Source of the DNA: a virus
Virus record (IMG/VR): IMGVR_UViG_3300037586_001158
Location: 1-20,476 of that record
Reading direction: 5' to 3' (one strand)
DNA length: 20,476 bases
Shown: piece by piece, positions 7,101 to 15,186 of the stretch
Position numbering within the stretch: position 1 is the first letter of the stretch
Layout of the letters: every line of letters starts with the position of its first letter
Program-made: the position numbers and the translations under genes
The notes under the pieces: model-generated
What the model was told of the DNA's origin: nothing
The model's database searches: none
What the model saw: the letters and a program-made list of their open reading frames with translations, nothing else

Positions 7101-7973
7101 ATGGCTGACGAAGTATTAAAAATAGACGCCAATGGGAGACATGGTTCTAGTGCTATAACAAGTACTGGTGAAGAACTGCGAAACCTAAGGGTAGACGACA
7201 CCACTGGTCGTTTGCTTGTGGACAACACGGGCGATGTCAACGTAGATGCTACATCTATTGACACAAGTGGTTATATAGGTAAAGCAAGTGGTACTAATGC
7301 AGATTTTACTACTGCATATACTTCTGGTACAACTCTAACTTTAAGTAGTTTACCAAGTGATATTACAGCTTTTGTAGCTGATGATATTGCGACTGTTGTT
7401 CAAATCGCAACCGATGGATCAGTTACAGCGACTTATACTCGTGATGATTCAATTATGACTATGAGTGGTGATGTATTAACTGTATCAAGTGCAACGTTCG
7501 CTGCAAGTGATACTTTTGTAGTATATACAAATGTTGCAAGACCAAGCGCAGGACAAAGTTTCACAACAGCAACTTCTTCAGACAGAGTAGAAGAGATTGA
7601 CCCAGTTTCAGAACACTACGCAGAAGAAGAATTAATTGACGACACTAACGTTGCAGCAGCAACCAACTATTACCCATCTAGTGATGGTAAGGTTTTAGGT
7701 GCAATGAATTTAGTAAGTATCCAAGGTATGATAAGTGGTGGTGTAACAACTACTGTTGAGGCTACTTGGGATGATGCAGCTAGTCCAGATTGGGTTGATG
7801 TAACTCCAGCAGGATATGATCTATTAACAAACGTAACAGGTGGAGCAAGTTTTGTAGATACAAACTTCGCTCTTGATTTTGACCAGTTAAACGCTAAAAA
7901 AATACGTATTAAGTCAGTCACAGCTGATGGAACAAATGCAGTTCAGTACCACTGGAAAGTTAGATACGCTTAA
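7101..7973 (+). CDS. Beta-rich virion surface protein
   Basis: A 290-residue acidic protein rich in Thr, Ser, Val and Asp with no membrane segment. The N-terminus, NGRHGSSAIT...ELRNLRVDDTTGRLLVD (about residues 11-41), looks like an attachment segment shared by phage accessory structural proteins. Residues about 58-145 form a repeated-strand domain. The C-terminal part (about 180-290), with NYYPSSDGKVLG, VEATWDDAASPDWVDVT and YHWKVRYA, looks like a beta-sandwich module common in uncultured phage structural proteins. It is the first of five beta-rich proteins in a row. A role on the capsid or tail surface is inferred from composition and position. No Shine-Dalgarno sequence; the start context is TAAATAAAAAT. 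Confidence 0.55.
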   Translation: MADEVLKIDANGRHGSSAITSTGEELRNLRVDDTTGRLLVDNTGDVNVDATSIDTSGYIGKASGTNADFTTAYTSGTTLTLSSLPSDITAFVADDIATVVQIATDGSVTATYTRDDSIMTMSGDVLTVSSATFAASDTFVVYTNVARPSAGQSFTTATSSDRVEEIDPVSEHYAEEELIDDTNVAAATNYYPSSDGKVLGAMNLVSIQGMISGGVTTTVEATWDDAASPDWVDVTPAGYDLLTNVTGGASFVDTNFALDFDQLNAKKIRIKSVTADGTNAVQYHWKVRYA

Positions 7974-7994
7974 TAAATTTAACAGATTAAAAAT

Positions 7995-8639
7995 ATGAGA
8001 CCAAGTTCTTCGTCGGCTGTTCCGACATTAAAACTTTATAGTGACAGAACAATACAAGTCCTTGAAAATACCACAGGTAATTATTCCGGAGCCTTAACCC
8101 TTGAAGCTGAGGATGATGCGGTGAACCACTTAAAAATCACAGCCCTTCCTACTGGCGATGGTCCAATAATTTCAGCTGATGGAGATGATGCTGACGCAAG
8201 TATTTTCATTGAACCAAAGGGTGGTGGCTCAACAAAGGCTATTGGTTTATTTGAAGTAGAAAACTCAGCAAACACAGCTACACATACAATGTATACATCT
8301 ACAGTTCAAACAACTGATGCTACTGTTACTCAAGCAGCAGCTATTCCAGTTGCTGTAGATGAGGTTTACAGTGTTGAAGTTGACGTAGTAGCTAGAGAAA
8401 ATGCTACTGGTGCAGACAGAGCACAATATAAATTAGCTGGTTTATTCTATCGTAATACTGGTGGTGATGTAACACAGCAAGGTTCAACAACTTCACTTAG
8501 CACCATTGAAAGTGATGGTACTTGGGATTGTAACCTAACTGCTGATACAGAAAACCAGCAGATTGACATAGATGTAACTGGTAAAGCTGCTACAACTATT
8601 GATTGGGTAGCTACTATTAAATTTACTTTAGTATCATAA
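7995..8639 (+). CDS. Fibre- or receptor-binding-like beta protein
   Basis: A 214-residue protein. The N-terminal part has LKLYSDRTIQVLEN and a DADASIFIEPKGGGSTKAIG segment (about residues 67-86), matching the d.ni.l.pKGtG pattern of phage tail-fibre shafts. The C-terminal half (about 95-214) is a predicted jelly roll: VDEVYSVEVDVVARENATGADRAQYKLAGLFYRNTGG, then a final VTGKAATTIDWVATIKFTLVS strand pair, like fibre heads in many uncultured phages. It probably binds a surface ligand or decorates the virion. It starts 21 bp after the previous stop. The stop is TAA, four bases before the next ATG. Confidence 0.55.
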   Translation: MRPSSSSAVPTLKLYSDRTIQVLENTTGNYSGALTLEAEDDAVNHLKITALPTGDGPIISADGDDADASIFIEPKGGGSTKAIGLFEVENSANTATHTMYTSTVQTTDATVTQAAAIPVAVDEVYSVEVDVVARENATGADRAQYKLAGLFYRNTGGDVTQQGSTTSLSTIESDGTWDCNLTADTENQQIDIDVTGKAATTIDWVATIKFTLVS

Positions 8640-8643
8640 ATAT

Positions 8644-9150
8644 ATGGCAAAAACAGGAATAGAAAATGATGATTTAATCATCAATGGACAGAGTTCTGTA
8701 CAAGAATCTGTTTATGGGTTCATTTATAGAACCGCTGACCTATCTGGTATCGAAAGTACTGGGTGGACTGACACCGAGTTTACTGGTGGTAGTGTGGTTA
8801 AAGTTAATGTTACTCACGACACAGGAACTAACCCTGAAAGAGTAGCAGTAGACTTAGCAGGTAAATACAAAATATCTTATATGGTGAATGGATTCTGTGA
8901 CAACAGTATTCATACTACCTACACAAGACTGATAAAAAATGGCACTACTGAGTTGGTCGGTAGTGGTGCTCCAGAGACAACTCACGCTAGTTATGCTTTC
9001 TCAATTTCAGTGACTATCATCGCAGATCTAGCAGCTAATGACTACATCACACTACAAGGAAGAACAGATAGCAATACATCACAATGGAAGGGTGAAGGAA
9101 ACCTAGACACACCAGTAGCAGCACAAATATTAATTAAACGTATAGGCTAA
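8644..9150 (+). CDS. C1q/TNF-like jelly-roll surface protein
   Basis: A 168-residue protein. The stretch AGKYKISYMVNGFCDNS (about residues 72-88), TRLIKNGTTELVGSGAP (about 94-110), YAFSISVTIIADLAANDYITLQG (about 117-139) and a closing AAQILIKRIG strand follow the strand order of C1q/TNF-like jelly rolls used as trimeric tips of phage fibres. An N-terminal segment of about 45 residues could attach it to the virion. It probably works as a trimer that binds cell-surface glycan or protein; that is inference from fold resemblance. It begins four bases after the preceding stop. A 42-bp, almost pure AT spacer follows. Confidence 0.6.
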   Translation: MAKTGIENDDLIINGQSSVQESVYGFIYRTADLSGIESTGWTDTEFTGGSVVKVNVTHDTGTNPERVAVDLAGKYKISYMVNGFCDNSIHTTYTRLIKNGTTELVGSGAPETTHASYAFSISVTIIADLAANDYITLQGRTDSNTSQWKGEGNLDTPVAAQILIKRIG

Positions 9151-9192
9151 TAATATTACTAAAATAATTAAAAATAACTAATTAATAAACTT

Positions 9193-9456
9193 ATGTATTT
9201 ACAGGGAAAAGATTATAAAGCGTCTAAAAGCGACAAAAAGGCTTTATCTCCAGAAAAAAAGACATCTTTAAAAGCAAAAATTGAATCTTTTTGCCCAAAA
9301 GATAAAAAGAAATCTTACGAAGAAATCATTGCTCACATCAGAAAAGATGAAAAAGAATTCTACACTAATGATGAACTAATAGCAGTAATAGATAGCTTAA
9401 AGAAATCAGATGATTATAAACTTCCAGAACCTAAACTGGAGGAATTAAAGAAATAG
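9193..9456 (+). CDS. Small Lys-rich protein, unidentified
   Basis: An 87-residue, highly charged protein with about a quarter Lys. The middle, PKDKKKSYEEIIAHIRKDEKEFYTNDELIAVIDSLKKS (split here at about residues 35-72), looks like a compact helical domain, with flanking disordered basic and acidic tails. I do not recognise it. It sits between a jelly-roll protein and the LamG-type proteins and ends TAG, with one T before the next ATG, so it is translationally linked to the adhesin gene. It could be a chaperone or an internal virion protein; neither is supported by a motif. Confidence 0.5.
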   Translation: MYLQGKDYKASKSDKKALSPEKKTSLKAKIESFCPKDKKKSYEEIIAHIRKDEKEFYTNDELIAVIDSLKKSDDYKLPEPKLEELKK

Positions 9457-9457
9457 T

Positions 9458-10711
9458 ATGACACTTATAACAAACTCAACACCAGCAGAACGTAGTCGGG
9501 GTTGTATGTTTGCAGAAGACTTTGAAAATGCTAATCAGGTAGCAAGAAATGGTGCTACTGTTGGAGGAAGCCCAGTAATAAATAATGGTCTAACAACGGA
9601 TGGGGTAGATGATGAAGTAACTTATGCTCAGGATATAAACAATACGAAGTCTATTTCATTCTGGGTGACACTAGCTACTGATACAGAGAATATAATGCAA
9701 CTTAGTGCAAGTCACTCTATAGAAGCTGGGTCTGGTACTTTAACAGCGACAGGCTTAACTTCACCTACGTTTTACGTAGATGGAGTAGCTACTGCTACAA
9801 TCACAACAACTAGAAGTCATGTGACTATTACAACTGCAACTGCTTTTAACGCAGATGCTATCCAAATCGGACAGGATGCTTCATTCGGACAGTTCAAAAT
9901 AGAGGATGTAAAAATGTGGACTACTGAATTAACTGCTGCTGAAGTGACAGACTTGGCAAATGATAGCACTTACGAGTATATAAATGAGACTATTCTGGAT
10001 TTGCCCATGGGAATGGGGCAGCATGACATTACAAATACACAGACTCTTGATTTAAGTGCTACTGGGAATGATGCAACATGGACAGCAGGAGCGACAGCTC
10101 CAACAAAATTAACTGCCAACAAGGGGTACACTTTTGATGGCACTGCTGACTTGATGTATTTAACAAATAGTGGGACAGTAGATGTTGCCTATCAGACTAT
10201 AGGTGCAAGTGATAATTACACTATAGCTGTTTGGATTAAAACATCTGGGGGTACAGGAGGAGGTGCTAGTTGGTGGGCAAATGATGTTATAATGGAGCTT
10301 AGAGAAGAAACTGCATCTGATATTGATACTGCTTTTAGTTTTGGTATTGAGTCAAACACACTCTCTTTAGGAAGGTCAGATGCCTCTACAGCAGAAAGGG
10401 AAGTCGGGAGTGCTACGGTAAATGATGGTATTTGGCATCTTGTTTGTGCTGTTGTAACTGATGATGTTGTAGATTTTTATATTGATGGTGCTCTTGATAT
10501 ACAAAGAACTTACACAACTGTTACAGGTGATTCTTCTGTAGGCACTAATTCATCTAATTTCTTCATAGGGTCAAGATCGACCGATACTGGTGCTGCTGGG
10601 AATTGGTTCGCAGGGGATATGATGGGTGTAAAAATGTGGGGTAGTGCTTTAACTGCATTGCAAATAGCAGACTTATACCAAAGAGAATTTAAGAAAATTA
10701 ACGATATATAA
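9458..10711 (+). CDS. Two-domain LamG/concanavalin-like adhesin
   Basis: A 417-residue protein with two lectin-type beta-sandwich units. Unit 1 (about residues 18-170) has KSISFWVTLATD, SGTLTATGLTSPTFYVDG and FKIEDVKMWTTELTAAEV, the last a typical LamG end. Unit 2 (about 180-410) has a classic LamG pattern: YTFDGTADLMYLTN, YTIAVWIKTSGG, DGIWHLVCAVVTDDVVDFYIDG, NFFIGSRSTD and AGDMMGVKMWGSALTALQIADLYQ. LamG-like domains bind glycans or proteins, so a surface or adhesion role is likely, but specificity is unknown. Unit 1 matches the middle unit of the next protein closely. No signal peptide is seen, as expected for a virion protein. The start is coupled to the stop of the previous gene (TAGTATG). 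Confidence 0.75.
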   Translation: MTLITNSTPAERSRGCMFAEDFENANQVARNGATVGGSPVINNGLTTDGVDDEVTYAQDINNTKSISFWVTLATDTENIMQLSASHSIEAGSGTLTATGLTSPTFYVDGVATATITTTRSHVTITTATAFNADAIQIGQDASFGQFKIEDVKMWTTELTAAEVTDLANDSTYEYINETILDLPMGMGQHDITNTQTLDLSATGNDATWTAGATAPTKLTANKGYTFDGTADLMYLTNSGTVDVAYQTIGASDNYTIAVWIKTSGGTGGGASWWANDVIMELREETASDIDTAFSFGIESNTLSLGRSDASTAEREVGSATVNDGIWHLVCAVVTDDVVDFYIDGALDIQRTYTTVTGDSSVGTNSSNFFIGSRSTDTGAAGNWFAGDMMGVKMWGSALTALQIADLYQREFKKINDI

Positions 10712-10713
10712 AT

Positions 10714-12615
10714 ATGAGCGTAATACAATCATTAAAAAATGAAGGCGTACTAAAGCTCTATTCTGATTTCAGGTCAGGTACTTATGATGATTTCTCTGGT
10801 AATTCACATAATTGGACACCTGTAGGGACTATCCTGAAAAAGGAACACAAAGGGTATGCACTCGAGATGGTAAATGGCACAGTGGGAACACAGTATACCA
10901 CAATAGCAAACCACGCAGACTTCGATTTTGGCACATCTACCGATATTTCAGTTTATATGTGGTTTAGGACCAGAAAGGACTTGTCTGGAGCTTTGGATAA
11001 CCGCCTATTATCTAATGCAGATGCTGCTTCACCAGGAGGAATATTTTGTGATATTTATGGAAACACACCAAGGTTCTTTATGGAGGTAGGATCTACCTAT
11101 AAACTTGACTTTGATAACACCATTTCTCCGTCAATAGACAACCATATATGTTTCACCATAGATAGAGATGTAGAAGGGTTAGGATATCATCAAGGACTAC
11201 TTGTTGACACCACGGAAACAAATCCTGGGGATAGACAAAACGACTTGGATTCAAACTCTGCACTACAGCTAGGCAGAGTTCTTGCACAAACTACAAACAA
11301 TTATGATGGGATAATGAGGGCAGTCTTAGTGGTAAATCGTGTGTTAACAGCCACAGAGGTAGCAGGAATATACGCAGAGTTAGAGGGAGGAAAGTATCCA
11401 CTTAAATCTCAGGGTAAGTCATTAACGCCACAAAAGCCAGCATTAGATACTACAGGTTTGGTAGGAGCATGGGTGATGACACCACAAAACGGATTAATAA
11501 AAGATTTATCAGACAAAGTAAACGATGGAACAATAACTGGTGGTCCAACCATAGAAACTAGATTATTAGGGGATTTTATGAGATTTGATGGTGTTGATGA
11601 TTTTATAGACATAGGGAATACGGGACAAACTATTAAGACTATAGCTTTTTGGGTAAACCCAACAACTATAACCGAAGACATTATAGACCTAGACGGTGGT
11701 ACTCATACCATAGAAGTAGCATCGGGCACTTTAACAGCAACAGGGTTTACTAGCCCAACAATATACGTTGATGGAGCAGTCTCAAGCTCATTGGCAGCTG
11801 GCTTAATGCAAAGAGTAGTAATAACAACAGACACAGGCTTTGCAGCCAGCGACCTAGATATTGGTAAAGAGACAGGATTCTTTGATGGATTAATTGGAGA
11901 TGTACAACTATACAGTGATGCTAAGGTGGCTAAGTGGGTATCAGAAGACTATAATAAGGGTGCTAAAGCAGCACAATATAAAACAGACTGGGGAGTAGAT
12001 ACTAGTGCAGCTGATTTAACTTCTGGTGAAATAGCTAGTAGTAATTGGCAACTAGACACTGGTACATTTCAAGTAGTAACAAATGAGATAGAAAGCAAGA
12101 AGGTAAAAGTAATTAAAAGTACTACCAACAATTCAATCATGTATTTGCCTGTAGGAGCTGCAGACATAGACAACACAGAAGCAGCCTATGGAACATGGGA
12201 ATACTGGTTATACAAAGGTGGCGATGGTAATGCTTTACATGTTTCAATTAAAGATGAGGTTAACTTACCAAGAGGAGGCTCGGCTAATGGATATATATTC
12301 AGGATGGGTGCTTCAGAGCGATTTAGATTAAGAAGAGAAACAGCTGGTGTAGTAGCAGATCTGGCTACAACAGATGCAGGATTTTTCAATGTAGACCAAT
12401 GGTACAAATTCAAGATAACCAGAAACAATGTAGGAGAATTCAGTGTTTATGTAGATGATGTCCTTGTGCCAGTAACAGGTGGTACTAATCCAGTTACAAA
12501 TAACACACACACATCACTGTCATACATAGTCATAGATATGGATAATTTGGACATGATATCGTTCGCAGATATAGGAGGTAACCACTCACTAACTAAACAC
12601 TTGGGAATAGTGTAA
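10714..12615 (+). CDS. Three-domain LamG-like adhesin
   Basis: A 633-residue protein made of three lectin-like beta-sandwich units. Unit 1 (about residues 10-225) has ISVYMWFRTRKDL, LQLGRVLAQTTNNYDGIMRAVLVV and RVLTATEVAGIYAELEGGKYP. Unit 2 (about 246-415) has GLVGAWVMTPQNGLIKDLS, MRFDGVDDFIDIGN, KTIAFWVNPTT, SGTLTATGFTSPTIYVDG and GLIGDVQLYSD. Unit 3 (about 440-630) has YGTWEYWLYKGGDGNALHVS, DQWYKFKITRNNVGEFSVYVDD and a C-terminal strand region. It probably forms a virion surface array or fibre that binds glycan. Unit 2 is a paralogue of unit 1 of the preceding gene. It is the largest protein of the surface block. The start follows AAAT; the stop is TAA. Confidence 0.7.
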   Translation: MSVIQSLKNEGVLKLYSDFRSGTYDDFSGNSHNWTPVGTILKKEHKGYALEMVNGTVGTQYTTIANHADFDFGTSTDISVYMWFRTRKDLSGALDNRLLSNADAASPGGIFCDIYGNTPRFFMEVGSTYKLDFDNTISPSIDNHICFTIDRDVEGLGYHQGLLVDTTETNPGDRQNDLDSNSALQLGRVLAQTTNNYDGIMRAVLVVNRVLTATEVAGIYAELEGGKYPLKSQGKSLTPQKPALDTTGLVGAWVMTPQNGLIKDLSDKVNDGTITGGPTIETRLLGDFMRFDGVDDFIDIGNTGQTIKTIAFWVNPTTITEDIIDLDGGTHTIEVASGTLTATGFTSPTIYVDGAVSSSLAAGLMQRVVITTDTGFAASDLDIGKETGFFDGLIGDVQLYSDAKVAKWVSEDYNKGAKAAQYKTDWGVDTSAADLTSGEIASSNWQLDTGTFQVVTNEIESKKVKVIKSTTNNSIMYLPVGAADIDNTEAAYGTWEYWLYKGGDGNALHVSIKDEVNLPRGGSANGYIFRMGASERFRLRRETAGVVADLATTDAGFFNVDQWYKFKITRNNVGEFSVYVDDVLVPVTGGTNPVTNNTHTSLSYIVIDMDNLDMISFADIGGNHSLTKHLGIV

Positions 12616-12636
12616 TAAATAATTAATCACAGAATT

Positions 12637-12861
12637 ATGCGTGGCTCAGATTGTGATCAACAAGCAATAGATTTAAACTGGAGTTTAACACGTGAAAATG
12701 CTTGTCATCTTTCTGTCCAAAATCATGAAATGGGAGAGCTGAGAGACTATGTCAAAGAGATTGGTTGGAAAGTTGATATAATGGTTGGTGCTACAATTCC
12801 AATTTATTTAGCCGTTATGGCTATAGTGGTCAAAAGAATTTGGTCTGGACCAGTTAAATAA
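12637..12861 (+). CDS. One-TM small membrane protein, holin-like
   Basis: A 74-residue protein with a hydrophilic N-terminal 45 residues and one C-terminal membrane helix, GATIPIYLAVMAIVV (about residues 51-65), followed by the basic end KRIWSGPVK. A short soluble N-terminus, an amphipathic part (RDYVKEIGWKVDIMV) and a single C-terminal TM resemble XhlA-type hemolysin/holin accessory proteins. It stands immediately before the endolysin gene, seven bases apart, which supports a lysis role, but no family is certain. It could instead be a spanin-like or anti-holin protein. Both Cys residues (6 and 23) lie in the N-terminal part. Confidence 0.6.
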   Translation: MRGSDCDQQAIDLNWSLTRENACHLSVQNHEMGELRDYVKEIGWKVDIMVGATIPIYLAVMAIVVKRIWSGPVK

Positions 12862-12868
12862 AAATAAT

Positions 12869-13939
12869 ATGACTGAAAAAACATATAAAGGTGCAGTCCT
12901 AGATGAGCGCCTAGGCGAAGAAAAGGCTCAAGACTTCAAACACGAAGAAGCAGTTGCTTCTGTTTCTCCAGTCAAGTGGGTAGAAAAAGGTAAGACAAAG
13001 TGGCGTAAGTTTCCTATTTATAATCAAGACGGTTCAGGCTCTTGCGTTGCTCAAACCCTTAAAAAGATGTTTGGCGTAATGGAATGGTTAAAGAGTGGAA
13101 TTTTTGTTCACTTCTCAGCCACTGATCCATATCAGAGACGTTGGAATAAGCCTAATAGCGGTATGGCTGGTTGGGATGTGTTAAACATTGCTCGTAAAGG
13201 TATCACACTAGAAACTTTAGTGCCGAGTACAGATATGAATGATAAGCAGATGGATGAAGCAATAGTTGAAGATTATAATGAAAATATTAGAAAGGTTTTT
13301 AAGGCTGGCAGTACAATGGTTTTGCCAGAAAAGGATTTTGACCGAGTAGCTTCTACAATTCAAGCTACTGGCAAAGCAGTTATGTTGTGGTTCTATTTTG
13401 AATATGGTGAGTGGACTGATACTCCAGAAGTAAAAAAAGATATTAAACTAAATGGTAGCTCTACTTGCCGTCATTCAGTAGCTGGTACAGATGTATTCAA
13501 ATATAAAGGTAAACAATACATTTTAATAGAAGATAGTTGGGGACCGACTTTCGGGCTAGAAGGTAGAAGACTTATCAGTAGAGATTTCTTTGAGAAAAGA
13601 AACTTTTATGTAGCTCATATAATGAATTTTAAATACGGTGAGGAAACTCCAGTACCTACTCCCGATCCAGAACCTATGCAGAAATTCACAAGAACTATGC
13701 ACTTTTCTCCAACATTCAACGTGAAAGAGGATGTAAAGGAGTTACAGAAGATTTTGAAGGCAGAGGGATTGTTTCCATCTAATATCGACTGTACGGGCTA
13801 TTATGGGTCGATTACGTGCCGTTCGGTGTATAAGTGGCAGGTAAAACACAAGGTAGCTAGTATAAACGAATTAAATTCTTTGGGCGGACGTTCATGTGGT
13901 CCGAAGACTATTAAAAAGTTAAACGAATTGTATGGGTAG
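12869..13939 (+). CDS. Papain-like cysteine peptidase endolysin with C-terminal peptidoglycan-binding domain
   Basis: A 356-residue protein with no signal peptide. The catalytic part (about residues 35-255) has the papain pattern: oxyanion Gln53 and nucleophile Cys59 spaced six residues apart in NQDGSGSCVAQT, His202 in RHSVAG, and a DSWG motif at 222-225 where papains normally have NSWG, so Asp replaces the catalytic Asn. A Pro-rich linker (about 258-270) leads to a C-terminal PG-binding-1-like domain (about 280-356) with VKELQKILKAEGLF, TGYYGSITCRSVYKWQ and CGPKTIKKLNELYG. Cleavage of peptide cross-links in the cell wall is inferred from this domain pairing and from its place between two membrane proteins. 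It could instead be a maturation protease, but the wall-binding domain argues for a lysin. Confidence 0.75.
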   Translation: MTEKTYKGAVLDERLGEEKAQDFKHEEAVASVSPVKWVEKGKTKWRKFPIYNQDGSGSCVAQTLKKMFGVMEWLKSGIFVHFSATDPYQRRWNKPNSGMAGWDVLNIARKGITLETLVPSTDMNDKQMDEAIVEDYNENIRKVFKAGSTMVLPEKDFDRVASTIQATGKAVMLWFYFEYGEWTDTPEVKKDIKLNGSSTCRHSVAGTDVFKYKGKQYILIEDSWGPTFGLEGRRLISRDFFEKRNFYVAHIMNFKYGEETPVPTPDPEPMQKFTRTMHFSPTFNVKEDVKELQKILKAEGLFPSNIDCTGYYGSITCRSVYKWQVKHKVASINELNSLGGRSCGPKTIKKLNELYG

Positions 13940-13986
13940 GAAAAAAGAAACTAACTCTTACATATTAAGAAATTAATCAAATACGT

Positions 13987-14181
13987 ATGGAATATATTAA
14001 ACAGGCGTTAAAATCAAAAACAGTTTGGAGTGGTATATTAAAAATAGTAGCTGGTATAGGTCTATTGTGTACCGGGGAACAAACTATGTTAAATACAGCA
14101 ATAGAAATCTTACCTATTGTCTGGGGTGCAATAGATGTATTTATCAGACACAAAACTACTATGCCATTGAGTGCAAAATAG
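13987..14181 (+). CDS. Holin (two-TM, SKTVW-type)
   Basis: A 64-residue protein with two short membrane helices, about residues 16-32 (GILKIVAGIGLLCTG) and 38-54 (TAIEILPIVWGAIDVFI), an SKTVWSG N-terminal motif and a basic C-terminus IRHKTTMPLSAK. This matches a common class of small phage holins with SKTVW near the start and R..TT.P near the end. It would form membrane lesions that let the cytoplasmic endolysin reach the cell wall. It lies 47 bp after the endolysin gene. The spacer has A-rich stretches but no clear promoter or ribosome site. Confidence 0.75.
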   Translation: MEYIKQALKSKTVWSGILKIVAGIGLLCTGEQTMLNTAIEILPIVWGAIDVFIRHKTTMPLSAK

Positions 14182-14191
14182 TTTACATACC

Positions 14192-14215
14192 TAGTTCCTA
14201 GTTAACTAGGAACTA
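14192..14215. promoter_or_regulatory. Perfect 24-bp palindrome overlapping a TATAAT box
   Basis: TAGTTCCTAGTT (14192-14203) is followed at once by its exact reverse complement (14204-14215), a 24-bp perfect palindrome with no spacer. As RNA it would give a 10-bp stem with a TTAA loop and no T-tract after it. As DNA it is a strong candidate operator: its right edge overlaps TATAAT (14214-14219), which would place a start near 14226, about 15 bases before the tail adaptor ATG. No good -35 hexamer is seen at the usual distance, so an activator-dependent promoter is possible. Confidence 0.6.
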
Positions 14216-14240
14216 TAATAAGTAAATTAACTTTAAATTT

Positions 14241-15182
14241 ATGATGACATACCAAGATATCTATACACAAGTTCAAAACTTATGTAATGATACAGACGCA
14301 AACACTCTAACTATTATCAAAAGTTGGATCAACCAGACTCAAGAAAACTTACTAGCTTATAGATTGGATTTAACAGAGACTTCTTCCACTCAAAATACTG
14401 TTGCAAGTCAGGCAAATTATAATACTCCATATAACTATGGAAAGATGTATGCTGTGACTGTAACTGTTGGAAGCGTAGCATATCCTGTGACTTTCATTGA
14501 AGATGAGGTCTTGTGGAGGAATTTAATCGCTCGTGGGGCTAGTTATACATCAGATATTCCACAATTTTGCTATATAAGTGACGGACAATTCTATTTATAT
14601 CCAACACCATCATCATCTGGTAATACAATTACTCAATATTATCATAAGATAGTAAAGAGGATGTCAGCCGCTGATTATACTACTGGTAACATTTCTGCTA
14701 TAGCAAATGGAGCTACAACAGTTACTGGATCTGGTACAACTTTTACTTCTGCTATGGTTGGTAGATTTATAAACATAACATCTGATGGTTATTGGTATGA
14801 AATAGACACCTTTACTAATACTACCACTATTGATACAAAGAAAAACTTCGCTGGTACTACAATTGCTGCCGGATCAGAAGCATATACCATTGGAGAAATG
14901 CCACTTATCCCAGAAGCTTATCACGAACTACTTATTTGGAGACCAACAGCACTTTATTATATGCAAAAGGGTGAAGAAGCAACCGCTAAAAACTTTTGGA
15001 TGCAATATGATGGTGGCTATTCTATAGGAGTAAGAAAAGATCCGGGTGCTATGCTTGATATGTTCTTGAATGATAGAAGAGCTAAATTTGAATCAGCAAT
15101 TATTTCAGGCGATATGCTAAAGGTTAAACAAGAGGTTGGATTGCGAGATCCAAATGCATTTCCTTTGAATCTAACAAGTTAA
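14241..15182 (+). CDS. Head-tail connector / tail adaptor protein
   Basis: A 313-residue protein. The helical N-terminal part (YQDIYTQVQNLCNDTDAN through WINQTQENLLAYR, about residues 4-41) and the C-terminal helices (LPEAYHELLIW-like region at about 222-250) resemble adaptor proteins of podoviruses. A beta module is inserted at about 149-217: NGATTVTGSGTTFTSAMVGRF, WYEIDTFTNTTTI and GTTIAAGSEAYTIGE, a familiar cassette in phage tail-completion proteins. It probably fits between the portal and the short tail, as in T7 gp11- or P22 gp4-like systems. The tail propeller gene follows after 4 bp. The first of two adjacent ATGs is preferred because T precedes it. Confidence 0.65.
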   Translation: MMTYQDIYTQVQNLCNDTDANTLTIIKSWINQTQENLLAYRLDLTETSSTQNTVASQANYNTPYNYGKMYAVTVTVGSVAYPVTFIEDEVLWRNLIARGASYTSDIPQFCYISDGQFYLYPTPSSSGNTITQYYHKIVKRMSAADYTTGNISAIANGATTVTGSGTTFTSAMVGRFINITSDGYWYEIDTFTNTTTIDTKKNFAGTTIAAGSEAYTIGEMPLIPEAYHELLIWRPTALYYMQKGEEATAKNFWMQYDGGYSIGVRKDPGAMLDMFLNDRRAKFESAIISGDMLKVKQEVGLRDPNAFPLNLTS

Positions 15183-15186
15183 AAAT

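Noticed and set aside
9151-9192. Promoter in the AT-rich 42-bp spacer
   Set aside because: AT-rich tracts give many TATAAT-like matches by chance and no -35 is present.
13940-13986. Promoter or terminator in the 47-bp spacer between lysin and holin
   Set aside because: Only A-rich sequence is seen, with no stem or -10/-35 pair.
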